Shown here: piece by piece, positions 19,478 through 28,805 of the stretch | How the letters are laid out: the number at the start of each line of letters is the position of its first letter | Numbering within the stretch: position 1 is the stretch's first letter | NCBI RefSeq assembly: GCF_001434365.1 | Contig: NZ_AZFN01000008.1 | Coordinates: 20,423-84,422, forward strand | Source of the DNA: Limosilactobacillus gastricus DSM 16045 | Lineage (GTDB): Bacteria > Bacillota > Bacilli > Lactobacillales > Lactobacillaceae | Direction: 5' to 3' | DNA length: 64,000 nt | Notes under the pieces: generated by a model | The model's database searches: none | What the model was told of the DNA's origin: nothing | What the model saw: only the letters and a program-made list of their open reading frames with translations | Program-made: the position numbers and the translations under genes

Positions 19478-19510
19478 AAAGAGCTCGTTGGTTTTAACCA
19501 AGCAAGCTCT
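19478..19510 (-). terminator. Terminator of the lactate oxidase gene
   Basis: Minus-strand arms AGAGCTTGCTTGGTT and AACCAACGAGCTCT with a minimal loop are followed by a T run, 13 bases beyond the stop codon. Confidence 0.85.
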
Positions 19511-19522
19511 AATGAATCTTAA

Positions 19523-20797
19523 CTAATGGGATGCGCCACCTTCAGTATCAACTGGTTCAGCTACTTGTGGGGCAGGTTCCTCACCATCGGTACCTGTCAC
19601 ATAACTGGCCTTCATTTGATTATGGTCAGTTACTGGATATGGTGGTTTAACAGTTGGATCCGTTGATGAAGGTAAGTTGTCACTACTGTAAGGCAAGTTC
19701 GTAATCATGGCGTGCTTGACGTCTTCGATGGTCTTGCATCCCGTTAATTGCATATCAATCTTTAATTCATCATTTAATTGATTGATAACTGATGCGACTC
19801 CCTTGGAACCACCCAAGGCTAAGCCATAGAGATATGGACGACCAATTCCCACTAAATCGGCCCCTAAAGCTAAAGCCTTAAAGACGTGGGACCCCCGCCG
19901 AACACCTGAATCAAAAATAATTGGTACCCGATGATCAACCACTTTTGCGATTTCTGGCAACATATCAATGGTAGCTGGGGCACCGTCGATTTCACGACCA
20001 CCATGGTTAGAAATTACGATCCCATCTGCACCAGCATCGATTGCCATTTGGGCATCTTCAGCACACAAAATCCCCTTAACCAAAACTGGTAAACCAGACC
20101 GTTCTTTAATCTTCTTTAGATCATCCGGACCAATCTTTTGGGCCGAAGCTGCATACATCTGCGCGACACTTTGTCCTTCACCTTGCCCACCTTGATAACG
20201 AGTAAAGAAGTCCAATGGAACGGGATAAGTGAACTTAGTCCGTAAATTAGCTTCACGATAGCCAGAAACTAAGGCGTCCACCGTGAGCATGATTCCTTGA
20301 TAACCGGCTGCTTTAACTGCATCAAAGACCATTTGGTTAAAGTCCCAATCCTTACTTAAGTACAGTTGGAATAAACGAGGCGCGTCACCAGCTGCTTCAG
20401 CGATATCTTCAACACTCCGGTTAGCATAGGTACTTGATGAGAACATTGCTCCTGCTTCTTTAGCCCCTAAAGCCGTCGCTACTTCCCCGTCCTTATGTGA
20501 AATCCCGTGACAAGCAATTGGCGAAATCATAATTGGCGTCTTTAATTTCTTACCCAAAAATTCTGTCTCCGTTTGTGGATCATCCATATCCGTTAATGAA
20601 CGTGGGATAATTTGAAAATGGTTAAAAGCCGCAGTATTATTCCGCCAAGTCCACTCATTTTCTGAACCTGAAGCGATATAGTAATAAGCTGGTTCAGGCA
20701 TTACTTCCTTCGCCCGTTCTTCAAGTTCATCAACATAAATCATCTTGAGGGACTTGTTTTGGTCGCTTTGGGGAAATCCTTTAAAGTAATATGTCAT
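19523..20797 (-). CDS. lox: L-lactate oxidase (FMN-dependent alpha-hydroxyacid oxidase)
   Basis: Oxidises L-lactate with O2 to pyruvate and H2O2; cytosolic flavoprotein of the alpha-hydroxyacid oxidase family. 424 residues: the Aerococcus-type core is about 370-380, and here a tail rich in Pro, Glu and Asp (TGTDGEEPAPQVAEPVDTEG) is added. Visible landmarks are YYYIASGSENEWT near the N-terminus, MISPIACHGISH (Ala where other family branches have Gly), LTVDALVSGYREANLR, the catalytic SNHGGREID and the FMN phosphate site IFDSGVRRGSHVFKALALGAD...GIGRPYLYG. A CcpA-type cre site lies upstream, so repression on preferred sugars is likely. Alternative substrates (glycolate, other 2-hydroxyacids) cannot be excluded, but the A-C-H-G context favours lactate. 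Confidence 0.9.
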   Translation of the reverse strand: MTYYFKGFPQSDQNKSLKMIYVDELEERAKEVMPEPAYYYIASGSENEWTWRNNTAAFNHFQIIPRSLTDMDDPQTETEFLGKKLKTPIMISPIACHGISHKDGEVATALGAKEAGAMFSSSTYANRSVEDIAEAAGDAPRLFQLYLSKDWDFNQMVFDAVKAAGYQGIMLTVDALVSGYREANLRTKFTYPVPLDFFTRYQGGQGEGQSVAQMYAASAQKIGPDDLKKIKERSGLPVLVKGILCAEDAQMAIDAGADGIVISNHGGREIDGAPATIDMLPEIAKVVDHRVPIIFDSGVRRGSHVFKALALGADLVGIGRPYLYGLALGGSKGVASVINQLNDELKIDMQLTGCKTIEDVKHAMITNLPYSSDNLPSSTDPTVKPPYPVTDHNQMKASYVTGTDGEEPAPQVAEPVDTEGGASH

Positions 20798-20831
20798 AGT
20801 TCAATACACTCTCCAATCTATTTCAAACGCT

Positions 20832-20847
20832 ATGAAAGCGTTTTCTT
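20832..20847. promoter_or_regulatory. cre site upstream of lactate oxidase
   Basis: ATGAAAGCGTTTTCTT matches the CcpA consensus WTGNAARCGNWWWCAW at nearly all positions, ending CTT instead of CAW. It lies 35 bases before the start codon. Confidence 0.65.
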
Positions 20848-20900
20848 ACTAGTTCTAGATTAGCATGAATCAAACAGATTTTCAAATTCTCTTTTACATA

Positions 20901-20937
20901 AAAACCACCACTAAGCTAGTTTGGCTCAATGGTGGTT
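20901..20937 (-). terminator. Terminator of ppaC
   Basis: Minus-strand arms AACCACCA and TGGTGGTT with further pairing (GAGCC/GCTT) inside, then TTTT. It starts about 13 bases past the ppaC stop. Confidence 0.8.
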
Positions 20938-20950
20938 CAATAATCAATCT

Positions 20951-21883
20951 TTAATTTTCAAAAGCGGCTGTTAATGGTGGTACCACTTGCTTCTTCCGGG
21001 AAACAACTCCTGGTAAATCCATCCGGTTTTGGTCATTTAAACTCTTTTCAAAGGCGGCCTCAACCTTATCAGCATTAGCTCCCACAAAGAGTAATTCGGA
21101 ATCGCTATCTAAAATGTTAGTAGCTACTAACAAGAAGGTGTCATAACCATTAGCATCCATCAAAGTCTTCATTGTTGCTTCTAGGTCAGCTTGACGAGAG
21201 AACACGTCAGCTAGGTCAACAGTGTTAACTTGACCAATCCGAACCTTAGATGAACCCAATTCAAAGGTCTTCGCATCCCCATCAACAATTTGTTCGTCTG
21301 ATTTAGCAGCTAAATTAGTCCCGGCCTTCAACATTTGAATCCCATAGTCGTTAGCATCAACTTGGGCTAAGTTAGCCAAGTAAGTCAATGCTTCGCGATC
21401 ATGATCGGTCGTTGTTGGTGACTTTAAGAGCAAGGTGTCAGAGATCAAACCAGATAACAACATTCCTGCTAAATTAGCTGGAATATTAATGTTCTTAGCT
21501 TGGAACATTTCTGTCAAAATAGTACTTACTGACCCATATGGGCGAACTGACATGAATAAAGGAGCAGAAGTATTAAAACCGTTAACCCGGTGGTGGTCAA
21601 TCAAATGAGTTACCGTAACTTGATCAATATCACTAACACTTTGTTGGGGTTCATTATGGTCAACTAACATCACTTGGTCAGTTTCGTTAGCAGCCGTTTC
21701 AATCAACCGTAATGGTTCAAAGTCAAATTTATCTAAAGCAAATTTGGTTTCATCATTAGGTTCCCCTAAGGCTACAGCTTCCGCTTCGTAGCCTAATTGG
21801 TTTTGGTAATAGGCATAAGCCATCGCTGAAGCAATGGTATCAGTATCAGGATTTTGATGACCGAAAACTAATTCTTTACTCAT
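20951..21883 (-). CDS. ppaC: Manganese-dependent inorganic pyrophosphatase
   Basis: Family II pyrophosphatase hydrolysing PPi to phosphate, pulling biosynthetic reactions forward. 310 residues. The DHH domain carries the metal ligands in [20 protein letters not shown] and [10 protein letters not shown], and the DHHA2 domain ends with the substrate-binding SRKK box ([12 protein letters not shown]). Length and motifs match PpaC of lactobacilli and streptococci. AGGAGGAATTT-type spacing before the ATG supports the start. Mn2+ dependence fits lactobacilli, which accumulate manganese. It is monocistronic. Confidence 0.97.
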   Translation of the reverse strand: MSKELVFGHQNPDTDTIASAMAYAYYQNQLGYEAEAVALGEPNDETKFALDKFDFEPLRLIETAANETDQVMLVDHNEPQQSVSDIDQVTVTHLIDHHRVNGFNTSAPLFMSVRPYGSVSTILTEMFQAKNINIPANLAGMLLSGLISDTLLLKSPTTTDHDREALTYLANLAQVDANDYGIQMLKAGTNLAAKSDEQIVDGDAKTFELGSSKVRIGQVNTVDLADVFSRQADLEATMKTLMDANGYDTFLLVATNILDSDSELLFVGANADKVEAAFEKSLNDQNRMDLPGVVSRKKQVVPPLTAAFEN

Positions 21884-21958
21884 AAATGAAATTCCTCCTG
21901 GAAAGCTTTAATTTAACATTCTTATCATATCACGATCAAGGTCGATTTGCCCACACAA

Positions 21959-24454
21959 CTATAAGGTTAATTGTTCAACGGATTGATCATTTTCATGCTC
22001 ATCATCGTTAGGTTGACTGATGATGATTTTTTTCCGAATCAAAACTGGAACCCCTTGAGTATCAGTATCGATTACAAAGGTACCATTTGATTTAGCTGTT
22101 CCTAAATGATGGTCAGCTACTAAAACATCTTGAAAGACTGGTCGTGAAGTAATGATTTCCAAGGCTCCTTGGTAATCAGCAGCATGACCGATAAAGTCCG
22201 CGATTTCATGTGGATTTTTCTTAAGTTTATACAAAATAAGGTTACCACGACGGGCCCGAGCACCGAGTTCCAAATCACTAGCCAACATCTCTTTAAAGGC
22301 CCCACGTTGCGTAATCAGGGCCAAATGATCACTTTCTTCGACTAAGGCCAAATCAACCAATTGATCATCATCTTTTAAATTAATGGCCCTTACTCCAGAA
22401 GTACGGAGACCAGTAACTGGAAGTTCATCAACGGCAAATCGTAACCCATAACCGGCTTTAGAAATCGCTACTAAGGACTGTTTAGGACCTAGTGGATCAT
22501 AATAATGCACTGCTACGACTCTAGCATCACTGGATTTTAATTTGAAAGCTAAGGTTGGTCGAGATTTGTATCGAGAACCAGGTTTGAAGTCCGCAAAAGC
22601 TGATTGTTTGACCTGACCATCACTAGAAGCCATCAAGATTGAACCGGCTTGTTCGAGTTGATCAACAACCAGAGCCGCAATAATTTCTTCATCGTCGGCT
22701 AAACCAATTGTTTGTGAAATATGTTCACCGGTTTCTTTCCATTTGGCATCCATAACTTCATGGACGGGACGGTAAATCACATTCCCCTGATTAGTAAACA
22801 TGAACAAGTGACTTAAGGTCGAGGTCTTCGTTACCAAAAGCGGATAATCATCTTCCCGTAAACCGTTATCACTAAAGTCAGAAGCATTAAAGGACCGCAT
22901 ACTACTCCGTTTAATGTAACCAGCATGCGAAACTAAAACCATGACCTCTTCATTAGCCACCGTAATCTTAGTATCTACAGTCAGCTTTTGCACCTCGCTT
23001 TCAATTTGCGTCTGGCGAGGACTATCAAATGATTTTTTGATTGCGCGTAATTCTTGCTTAATTACAAGGGCTAATTCATGATCATCAAGCAAGATTTGTT
23101 TGAATTTTGCAATCCGTTCGTTAAGATTAGCTAGCTCATTTTCAAGGGCGGTTACATCCGTATTGGTTAACCGATAAAGTTGTAAGGCAACAATTGCTTC
23201 GGCTTGTCGCTGCGTAAATTGATAAGCACTTACTAAGTTATCCTGGGCATCACGTCGATTCTTACTAGCCCGAATCGTCTTAATCACCTGATCAAGAATG
23301 GATAAAGCTTTGATCAGACCTTCCACAATATGAAGGCGAGCTTGGGCCTTATTCAGATCGAAACGGGTCCGCTTAGTAACAATTTCTTTTTGAAAATCAA
23401 CGTAAGATGCTAAATAGTGTTTTAAGCCCACCCGCATTGGTCGTTGATCATCAATCGCTACCATGTTGAAATTATAGTTAATCTGCAGGTCGGTATTTTT
23501 AAGGAGATAATTTAATACTCCGGTAGCATTCGCTCCCCGTTTTAATTCAATCGCAATTCTTAAACCGTTACGATCAGTTTCATCACGAGCATCTGCAATC
23601 CCTTCAACTTTTTTATTGATTCGTAAATCGTTAATCCGCTTAACTAATTGGGCCTTGTTAACCTCATATGGAATTTCGGTAACGGTAATCTGTTGACGAC
23701 CACCACGCAAATCTTCAATGGCCGTTTTGGCCCGAACAACCACGCGACCGCGGCCGGTTTCGTAGGCTTTTTTTATTTCTTTGACCCCTTGGATAATCCC
23801 GCCAGTCGGGAAATCAGGTCCGGGTACAAATTCCATTAATTTATCCAGACTAGCATTGGGGTGGTCAATCAAATAGATGCTAGCATCAATCATCTCGCCT
23901 AGATTGTGAGTCGGAATTTCGGTTGCATAACCTGCTGAAATCCCCGTTGCCCCATTAACAAACAGATTGGGAATCCGTGCCGGTAAAACCGTGGGTTCTT
24001 TCTCCGTATCGTCAAAGTTCCAGGTCATTTCAACCGTTTCTTTGTCAATGTCAGCTAACATCAACCCGCTAATTTGCGCCAGCCGGGCTTCAGTATACCG
24101 CATCGCAGCAGGTGGATCTCCGTCCATGGACCCATTATTACCATGCATTTCTATTAGGGGCGCGCGCAATTTCCAGTCTTGACTCATACGAACCAAGGCT
24201 TCATAGATGGAACTATCCCCATGGGGGTGGAAATTCCCCATGACATTCCCGACTGACTTGGCAGACTTTCGAAAACCTTTGTCGTAGGTATTGCCGTCTT
24301 TATTCATGGCAAACAAAATCCGACGCTGGACAGGCTTTAAGCCATCGCGGATGTCTGGCAAGGCCCGCTCTTGAATGATTGATTTTGAATACCGGCCGAA
24401 GCGATCACCCATAATCGCCTCTAAATTCATGACTTCAATTTTTGAATCAGGCAT
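21959..24454 (-). CDS. parC: DNA topoisomerase IV subunit A
   Basis: Breakage-reunion subunit of topoisomerase IV, which unlinks daughter chromosomes after replication. 831 residues from the ATG at 24454; the in-frame ATG at 24460 directly abuts AGGAGG, so the second ATG, 6 bases away, is the usable start. The winged-helix region includes FHPHGDSSIYEALVRMSQDW, where Ser and Glu of the quinolone-resistance region have the sensitive form, and the catalytic Tyr is in AAMRYTEARL. The C-terminal beta-pinwheel lacks the full GyrA box QRRGGKG, which fits ParC rather than GyrA. It follows parE by 20 bases, as an operon. Confidence 0.96.
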   Translation of the reverse strand: MPDSKIEVMNLEAIMGDRFGRYSKSIIQERALPDIRDGLKPVQRRILFAMNKDGNTYDKGFRKSAKSVGNVMGNFHPHGDSSIYEALVRMSQDWKLRAPLIEMHGNNGSMDGDPPAAMRYTEARLAQISGLMLADIDKETVEMTWNFDDTEKEPTVLPARIPNLFVNGATGISAGYATEIPTHNLGEMIDASIYLIDHPNASLDKLMEFVPGPDFPTGGIIQGVKEIKKAYETGRGRVVVRAKTAIEDLRGGRQQITVTEIPYEVNKAQLVKRINDLRINKKVEGIADARDETDRNGLRIAIELKRGANATGVLNYLLKNTDLQINYNFNMVAIDDQRPMRVGLKHYLASYVDFQKEIVTKRTRFDLNKAQARLHIVEGLIKALSILDQVIKTIRASKNRRDAQDNLVSAYQFTQRQAEAIVALQLYRLTNTDVTALENELANLNERIAKFKQILLDDHELALVIKQELRAIKKSFDSPRQTQIESEVQKLTVDTKITVANEEVMVLVSHAGYIKRSSMRSFNASDFSDNGLREDDYPLLVTKTSTLSHLFMFTNQGNVIYRPVHEVMDAKWKETGEHISQTIGLADDEEIIAALVVDQLEQAGSILMASSDGQVKQSAFADFKPGSRYKSRPTLAFKLKSSDARVVAVHYYDPLGPKQSLVAISKAGYGLRFAVDELPVTGLRTSGVRAINLKDDDQLVDLALVEESDHLALITQRGAFKEMLASDLELGARARRGNLILYKLKKNPHEIADFIGHAADYQGALEIITSRPVFQDVLVADHHLGTAKSNGTFVIDTDTQGVPVLIRKKIIISQPNDDEHENDQSVEQLTL

Positions 24455-24474
24455 GGTCATCCTCCTTTCTTAAT

Positions 24475-26484
24475 TTATCCTTGATCCCAAGTATTGATAG
24501 TTGGTTCAACTTCAGGTAGGGCTTGTCCTTTGGTATCAACTAATTGATCTGATTCTTCATCATCAGTCATCGTAAATTGGACATGATGATCAATCCAGTC
24601 CCGTCGTGGTTCTACCTTGTTACCCATAAGGGTGGTAATACGTTTCTCAGCTAATTCAGCATCCTCAATTCGGACTTGAATTAGAGTGCGGGTTTCTGGA
24701 TTCATGGTCGTCTCCCACAGTTGGTCCGCGTTCATTTCACCCAGGCCTTTAAAACGTTGTAGACTGGCCCCTTTCCCAACGCGTTTCGAAACTTGGGTTA
24801 ATTCTTCATTGGTCCAAGCATAGGTAATGGTTGTCTTAGCGCCCGAGCCTTTTTGTAATTTATACAATGGTGGTAAGGCTATATAGACTTTCCCAGCTTC
24901 GATCATAGGTCGCATATACTTATAAAAGAAGGTCAATAGCAGAATTTGAATATGCGCCCCATCATCATCAGCATCTGTCATAATGATGATTTTGTCGTAG
25001 TTTGAATCTTCTACATTAAATTCCGAACCTACACCAGCGCCAACGGTATAAATGATGGTATTGAGTTCTTCATTTTTAAGGACATCATCAAGTTTAGCTT
25101 TTTCAGTATTTAAGACCTTTCCCCGTAATGGCAAAATCGCCTGGAATTTTCGATCTCGACCTTGCTTGGCCGATCCACCGGCAGAATCCCCTTCGACTAG
25201 GAATAATTCATTCTTGGCCGCATTCTTCGATTGAGCAGGGGTCAATTTCCCAGATAAATTCCGTTCCTGTCGGCTCTTTCGTTTACCAGAACGTGTTAAA
25301 TCCCGGGCCTTGCGAGCCGCTTCTCGGGCTTGCCGGGCTTTAATGGCTTTGCGAATTAACATTTGAGCAAAGTCACCATTTTCCATCAAAGCATAGCCTA
25401 ATTGTTCGCTCACAATGCTATCCACAATTTTGCGGGCTTCAGGAGTCCCCAATTTTTCTTTCGTTTGCCCTTCAAACTGCAAGACATTTTCAGGCACACG
25501 CACGGAAACGACTGCCGTTAAACCTTCTCGCACGTCGCTTCCTTCTAAATTCTTGTCCTTGTCTTTTAGCAGGTCCATCTTACGCGCATAATCATTAAAG
25601 GTTTTCGTCCAGGCCGCACGAAAACCAGCTTCATGAGTCCCCCCGTCTGGAGTTCGCACATTATTAACGAATGATAAGACATTTTCAGAATAGCCGTCAT
25701 TATATTGAGCGGCGACTTCAACTTCAATGCCATCCTGACTTCCACTAAAAGATAATACTTTTCCTAGCGTATCTTTATCTTCATTCAGGTATTCTACGAA
25801 ATCTTCAATCCCGTTTTCATAGTAAAAGACATCCCTTTGTTCTTGACCAGCGCGTTGATCAGTTAAAGTAATGGTTACGCCTTTTAAGAGAAAGGCAGAT
25901 TCACGAAGACGCCGGGCTAAGGTATTGTAATCATAAACGGTCGTGCTGAAAATCGCGGGATCGGGTTTGAAATTAACGGTGGTCCCACTATCATCTTTAG
26001 TTTTGCCTAACTTTTTAAGCGTTCCCACCGTATGACCACCATCGGCGAATTCTTCTTGATAACGGACATGGTCACGAACAATGGTTAAAGTTAAATGGGT
26101 CGACAAGGCATTGACAACTGAGGCACCGACCCCGTGTAATCCCCCAGAAGTTTTATAGCCACCTTGGCCAAATTTTCCTCCCGCATGCAAAACGGTCATA
26201 ATGACTTCTGGCGTGGGTTTCCCACTAGCATGCATTCCGACTGGCATCCCTCGCCCATGATCTTGAACGGTGATCGAATTATCATTTTCAATAGTGACTT
26301 CAATATGATTTCCGAAACCTGAAAGTGCTTCATCAACGGCATTATCCACGATTTCCCATACCAAGTGGTGTAAGCCGTGGGTATCAGTTGAACCGATATA
26401 CATTCCTGGCCGTTTCCGGACCGCTTCTAAGCCTTCCAGAATTTTAATTGAGGATGCATCATATTCAGTAGTTTTATTAGCCAA
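24475..26484 (-). CDS. parE: DNA topoisomerase IV subunit B
   Basis: ATPase subunit of topoisomerase IV, 669 residues. A TTG start at 26484 is proposed (M-A-N-K-T-T-E-Y-D), since AGGGGG lies 6 bases upstream; longer in-frame extension to 26580 has no ribosome site and no family similarity. GHKL ATPase motifs are EIVDNAVDEALSG, VQDHGRGMPVG and GGLHGVGASVVNALS. The TOPRIM part has LVEGDSAGGSAKQGRDRKFQAI (EGDSA box) and IIMTDADDDGAHI. The C-terminus has QRFKGLGEMNADQLWETTM. It is cotranscribed with parC and divergent from plsY, an arrangement common in lactobacilli. Confidence 0.95.
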   Translation of the reverse strand: MANKTTEYDASSIKILEGLEAVRKRPGMYIGSTDTHGLHHLVWEIVDNAVDEALSGFGNHIEVTIENDNSITVQDHGRGMPVGMHASGKPTPEVIMTVLHAGGKFGQGGYKTSGGLHGVGASVVNALSTHLTLTIVRDHVRYQEEFADGGHTVGTLKKLGKTKDDSGTTVNFKPDPAIFSTTVYDYNTLARRLRESAFLLKGVTITLTDQRAGQEQRDVFYYENGIEDFVEYLNEDKDTLGKVLSFSGSQDGIEVEVAAQYNDGYSENVLSFVNNVRTPDGGTHEAGFRAAWTKTFNDYARKMDLLKDKDKNLEGSDVREGLTAVVSVRVPENVLQFEGQTKEKLGTPEARKIVDSIVSEQLGYALMENGDFAQMLIRKAIKARQAREAARKARDLTRSGKRKSRQERNLSGKLTPAQSKNAAKNELFLVEGDSAGGSAKQGRDRKFQAILPLRGKVLNTEKAKLDDVLKNEELNTIIYTVGAGVGSEFNVEDSNYDKIIIMTDADDDGAHIQILLLTFFYKYMRPMIEAGKVYIALPPLYKLQKGSGAKTTITYAWTNEELTQVSKRVGKGASLQRFKGLGEMNADQLWETTMNPETRTLIQVRIEDAELAEKRITTLMGNKVEPRRDWIDHHVQFTMTDDEESDQLVDTKGQALPEVEPTINTWDQG

Positions 26485-26645
26485 ACTATTGCCCCCTAAT
26501 TTAAACGAATTCCCTATTTCTAGGGTCACAATCTTTAGGATACCCAAATTCCGCCTATTTTGCAAACACTTGTATGGCAAGAAGATAGTATCCTAGTGCG
26601 ATTCGTGATAAACTGAAAAGGTTATTGAAAGGAAGGATCGATACA

Positions 26646-27278
26646 ATGTTGTCTCAGCTGGTTTTAACTTTAGTCATGATCTTAATCGCTTATCTCTTAG
26701 GCTCTATTCCCTCTGGTTTATGGATTGGTCTTTATTTTTACCATAAAGATCTGCGGCGTTATGGGAGTGGAAACATTGGTACCACGAATACCTTCCGTAT
26801 CTTAGGTAATAAAGCCGGCACTATTGTTTTTATCATGGATGTTTTAAAAGGATCATTGGCCACTTGTTTACCTTATTTATTTCATAGTCCGATTAATCCT
26901 TTATTTATTGGCTTTTTTGCAGCAGTCGGTCACGTCTTTTCAATCTTTGACCACTTTAAGGGTGGAAAGGCGGTTGCGACGAGTTCTGGGGTCTTATTAG
27001 CTTATAACCCTTTATTATTTTTGGTTGGGGTCGTCATTTTTGCGATAACTTTGCTCTTGACTAGTATGGTCAGCGTAGGTAGCTTAGTGGTAGTCCTTTC
27101 GATTACAATTATTGCCCTAATTCAACATGACTGGATATTATCTTTACTAGGAATTGTTATTACGATTGGGGTCTATTATTTACACCGGTCCAACATTCAA
27201 CGAATTATCCATGGTCAAGAATCGATGGTCTCCTTTGGCTTAGGTCAATATCTTAGAAAAAAACATACCAAAAATTAA
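26646..27278 (+). CDS. plsY: Glycerol-3-phosphate acyltransferase PlsY
   Basis: Integral membrane enzyme transferring acyl from acyl-phosphate to glycerol 3-phosphate, the first step of phospholipid synthesis. 210 residues from the ATG at 26646, which has GGAAGG 8 bases before; an in-frame TTG at 26625 precedes that site and is rejected. Conserved PlsY motifs are LLGSIPSGLWIG, RRYGSGNIGTTNTFR (motif 1) and FDHFKGGKAVATSSG (motif 2). A late NIQRIIHGQE also fits. Several hydrophobic segments match a polytopic protein. The promoter lies in the 161-base divergent gap shared with parE, where I could not fix the -35 and -10. Confidence 0.95.
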   Translation: MLSQLVLTLVMILIAYLLGSIPSGLWIGLYFYHKDLRRYGSGNIGTTNTFRILGNKAGTIVFIMDVLKGSLATCLPYLFHSPINPLFIGFFAAVGHVFSIFDHFKGGKAVATSSGVLLAYNPLLFLVGVVIFAITLLLTSMVSVGSLVVVLSITIIALIQHDWILSLLGIVITIGVYYLHRSNIQRIIHGQESMVSFGLGQYLRKKHTKN

Positions 27279-27280
27279 GA

Positions 27281-27326
27281 GGGTGGGAAGAAACGTTGAT
27301 TAGCATTTCTTCCCACCCTTATTGCT
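27281..27326. terminator. Bidirectional terminator between plsY and rarA
   Basis: Perfect 13-bp arms GGGTGGGAAGAAA and TTTCTTCCCACCC around a 12-base loop, T-rich on the + side and on the minus side. It separates two convergent genes. Confidence 0.9.
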
Positions 27327-27344
27327 TTTTTGGTTATTTTTTAT

Positions 27345-28682
27345 TTATGACTTGAAATTAGTATCATGACTAGCTTTCCAACGCTTAATATATTCAAGTC
27401 GTTGTTTAATTTTTCCTTCATTCCCCTGTTCGGTTGGTTGGTAATAAATATGATCATTAATTGATGCAGGTCGCGTTGGCATGGTCGTTAACTTGTCCGC
27501 ATAGTGATGGGCCAATTGATAACCCTTCCCATATCCCATTTCACGCATTAACTTAGTGGTACCATTGCGGAGTTGCATCGGCACTGGCTCGTTGATAGTT
27601 TGTTTAATATCTTTTTTTACGGCAACCCGCGCTTGATAGTTTGCGTTTGATTTTGGTGAAAGCGCCAAATAAATCACACACTGAGTTAAATGAACATCAC
27701 ATTCGGGCAAACCTAAAAATTGACAAGCTTGAAAAGTATTAATCGCTAAATTGAGGGCATTATTGTCGGCTAAACCAATGTCTTCACTAGCAAATCGAAC
27801 TAAGCGCCGGGCGATGTATAAGGGATCTTCACCACCATCTAGCATCCGACTCAACCAATAAATGGCCGAGTCAACATCACTATTCCGCATAGATTTATGA
27901 AGTGCAGAAATAATATTGTAGTGCTCTTCTCCATCTTTATCATAATATTGGGTTTTATGATCCGTTAACTCCGCTAATAAATTTTGGTCGACTGTCACTT
28001 GGTGATCATGCATATCACTATTGATCACTAACATTTCCAGAGTATTAAGGGCAGATCGGGCATCACCATTGGAGTAGATAGCGATCTCATGTAAAAGTCC
28101 ATCCGTAATTGATACTTTGATCTCCCCAAAAGCCTGGGGGGCACTTAAAACCTGGTGTAAAAGCTTCATCAAATCCTGATCTGACAGGGGCTTTAACATG
28201 AAAACTCGCGTCCGCGATAAGAGTGCAGAATTAATTTCAAAGGATGGATTTTCAGTCGTAGCACCAATGAGAATAATGCTACCCTTTTCAACGTAAGGTA
28301 AAAAGGCATCTTGTTGCGCCTTATTGAAACGATGAATTTCATCAATAAAGACAATGGTTCTGATGCCCACTTGACGATCATTCTCCGCCGCTTGCATGAT
28401 TTTACGGATCTCTTTAATCCCATTCATCACGGCACTGAAGGTTACAAAGTGGGATTTAGTTTGGCGAGCGATAATTTCAGCTAAGGTGGTTTTGCCGACT
28501 CCGGGCGGTCCCCAGAAAATCATGCTGGATAACTGATCTTTTTCAATCATTTCTCGTAAGAATTTTCCGGGACCCACGAGATGCTCTTGACCGACAAAAT
28601 GGTCTAAGTCCCTTGGGCGAACACGACTGGCTAATGGGGCGTTTTCGTCCATTGCTTGGTCGAATAGAGAAGTTTGATCCAT
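27345..28682 (-). CDS. rarA: Replication-associated recombination protein RarA (MgsA)
   Basis: AAA+ ATPase of the RarA/MgsA/WRNIP1 family, acting at stalled replication forks. 445 residues from the ATG at 28682; the upstream in-frame ATG at 28691 overlaps the GGAG ribosome site. Walker A is GPPGVGKTTLAEIIA, Walker B FIDEIHRFNKAQQDA, sensor 1 GATTENPSFEIN, and the Arg finger region LLSRTRVF. The C-terminal oligomerisation part includes RRLVRFASEDIGLADNNAL and GYGKGYQLAHHY, characteristic of the family. It is followed by a strong shared terminator. A structured element precedes it. Confidence 0.96.
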   Translation of the reverse strand: MDQTSLFDQAMDENAPLASRVRPRDLDHFVGQEHLVGPGKFLREMIEKDQLSSMIFWGPPGVGKTTLAEIIARQTKSHFVTFSAVMNGIKEIRKIMQAAENDRQVGIRTIVFIDEIHRFNKAQQDAFLPYVEKGSIILIGATTENPSFEINSALLSRTRVFMLKPLSDQDLMKLLHQVLSAPQAFGEIKVSITDGLLHEIAIYSNGDARSALNTLEMLVINSDMHDHQVTVDQNLLAELTDHKTQYYDKDGEEHYNIISALHKSMRNSDVDSAIYWLSRMLDGGEDPLYIARRLVRFASEDIGLADNNALNLAINTFQACQFLGLPECDVHLTQCVIYLALSPKSNANYQARVAVKKDIKQTINEPVPMQLRNGTTKLMREMGYGKGYQLAHHYADKLTTMPTRPASINDHIYYQPTEQGNEGKIKQRLEYIKRWKASHDTNFKS

Positions 28683-28706
28683 CCTGGTCATCTCCTTTCA
28701 AGCTTA

Positions 28707-28789
28707 TAAAACGCTCCATCGGTTGGCCTGCAAAGTCACGTTAACTCGAATGGATCAACGATCATTTCCAGGTCAATCCCATGGAGCGC
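28707..28789 (-). ncRNA. Long bulged hairpin between the GalM-like gene and rarA: terminator or small RNA
   Basis: The 123-base gap holds a large imperfect inverted repeat. CGCTCCAT (28712-28719) pairs with ATGGAGCG (28781-28788). After small bulges, GG and TTGGCCTG (28721-28730) pair with CAGGTCAA and CC (28769-28780), with one G-T pair: about 18 base pairs in all. The loop of about 38 bases contains GATC-AAC-GATC. On the minus strand the stem is followed by TTTTATA. It could be the terminator of the upstream gene, but it is longer and more bulged than other terminators in this window, so a small RNA or leader element is possible. I do not recognise an Rfam family. Confidence 0.4.
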
Positions 28790-28805
28790 CTAAACTATTT
28801 CGCGA

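Noticed and set aside
24475..26580. Long N-terminal extension of ParE from the ATG at 26580
   Set aside because: The extra 32 residues have no ribosome site and no similarity to the family; the TTG at 26484 has both.
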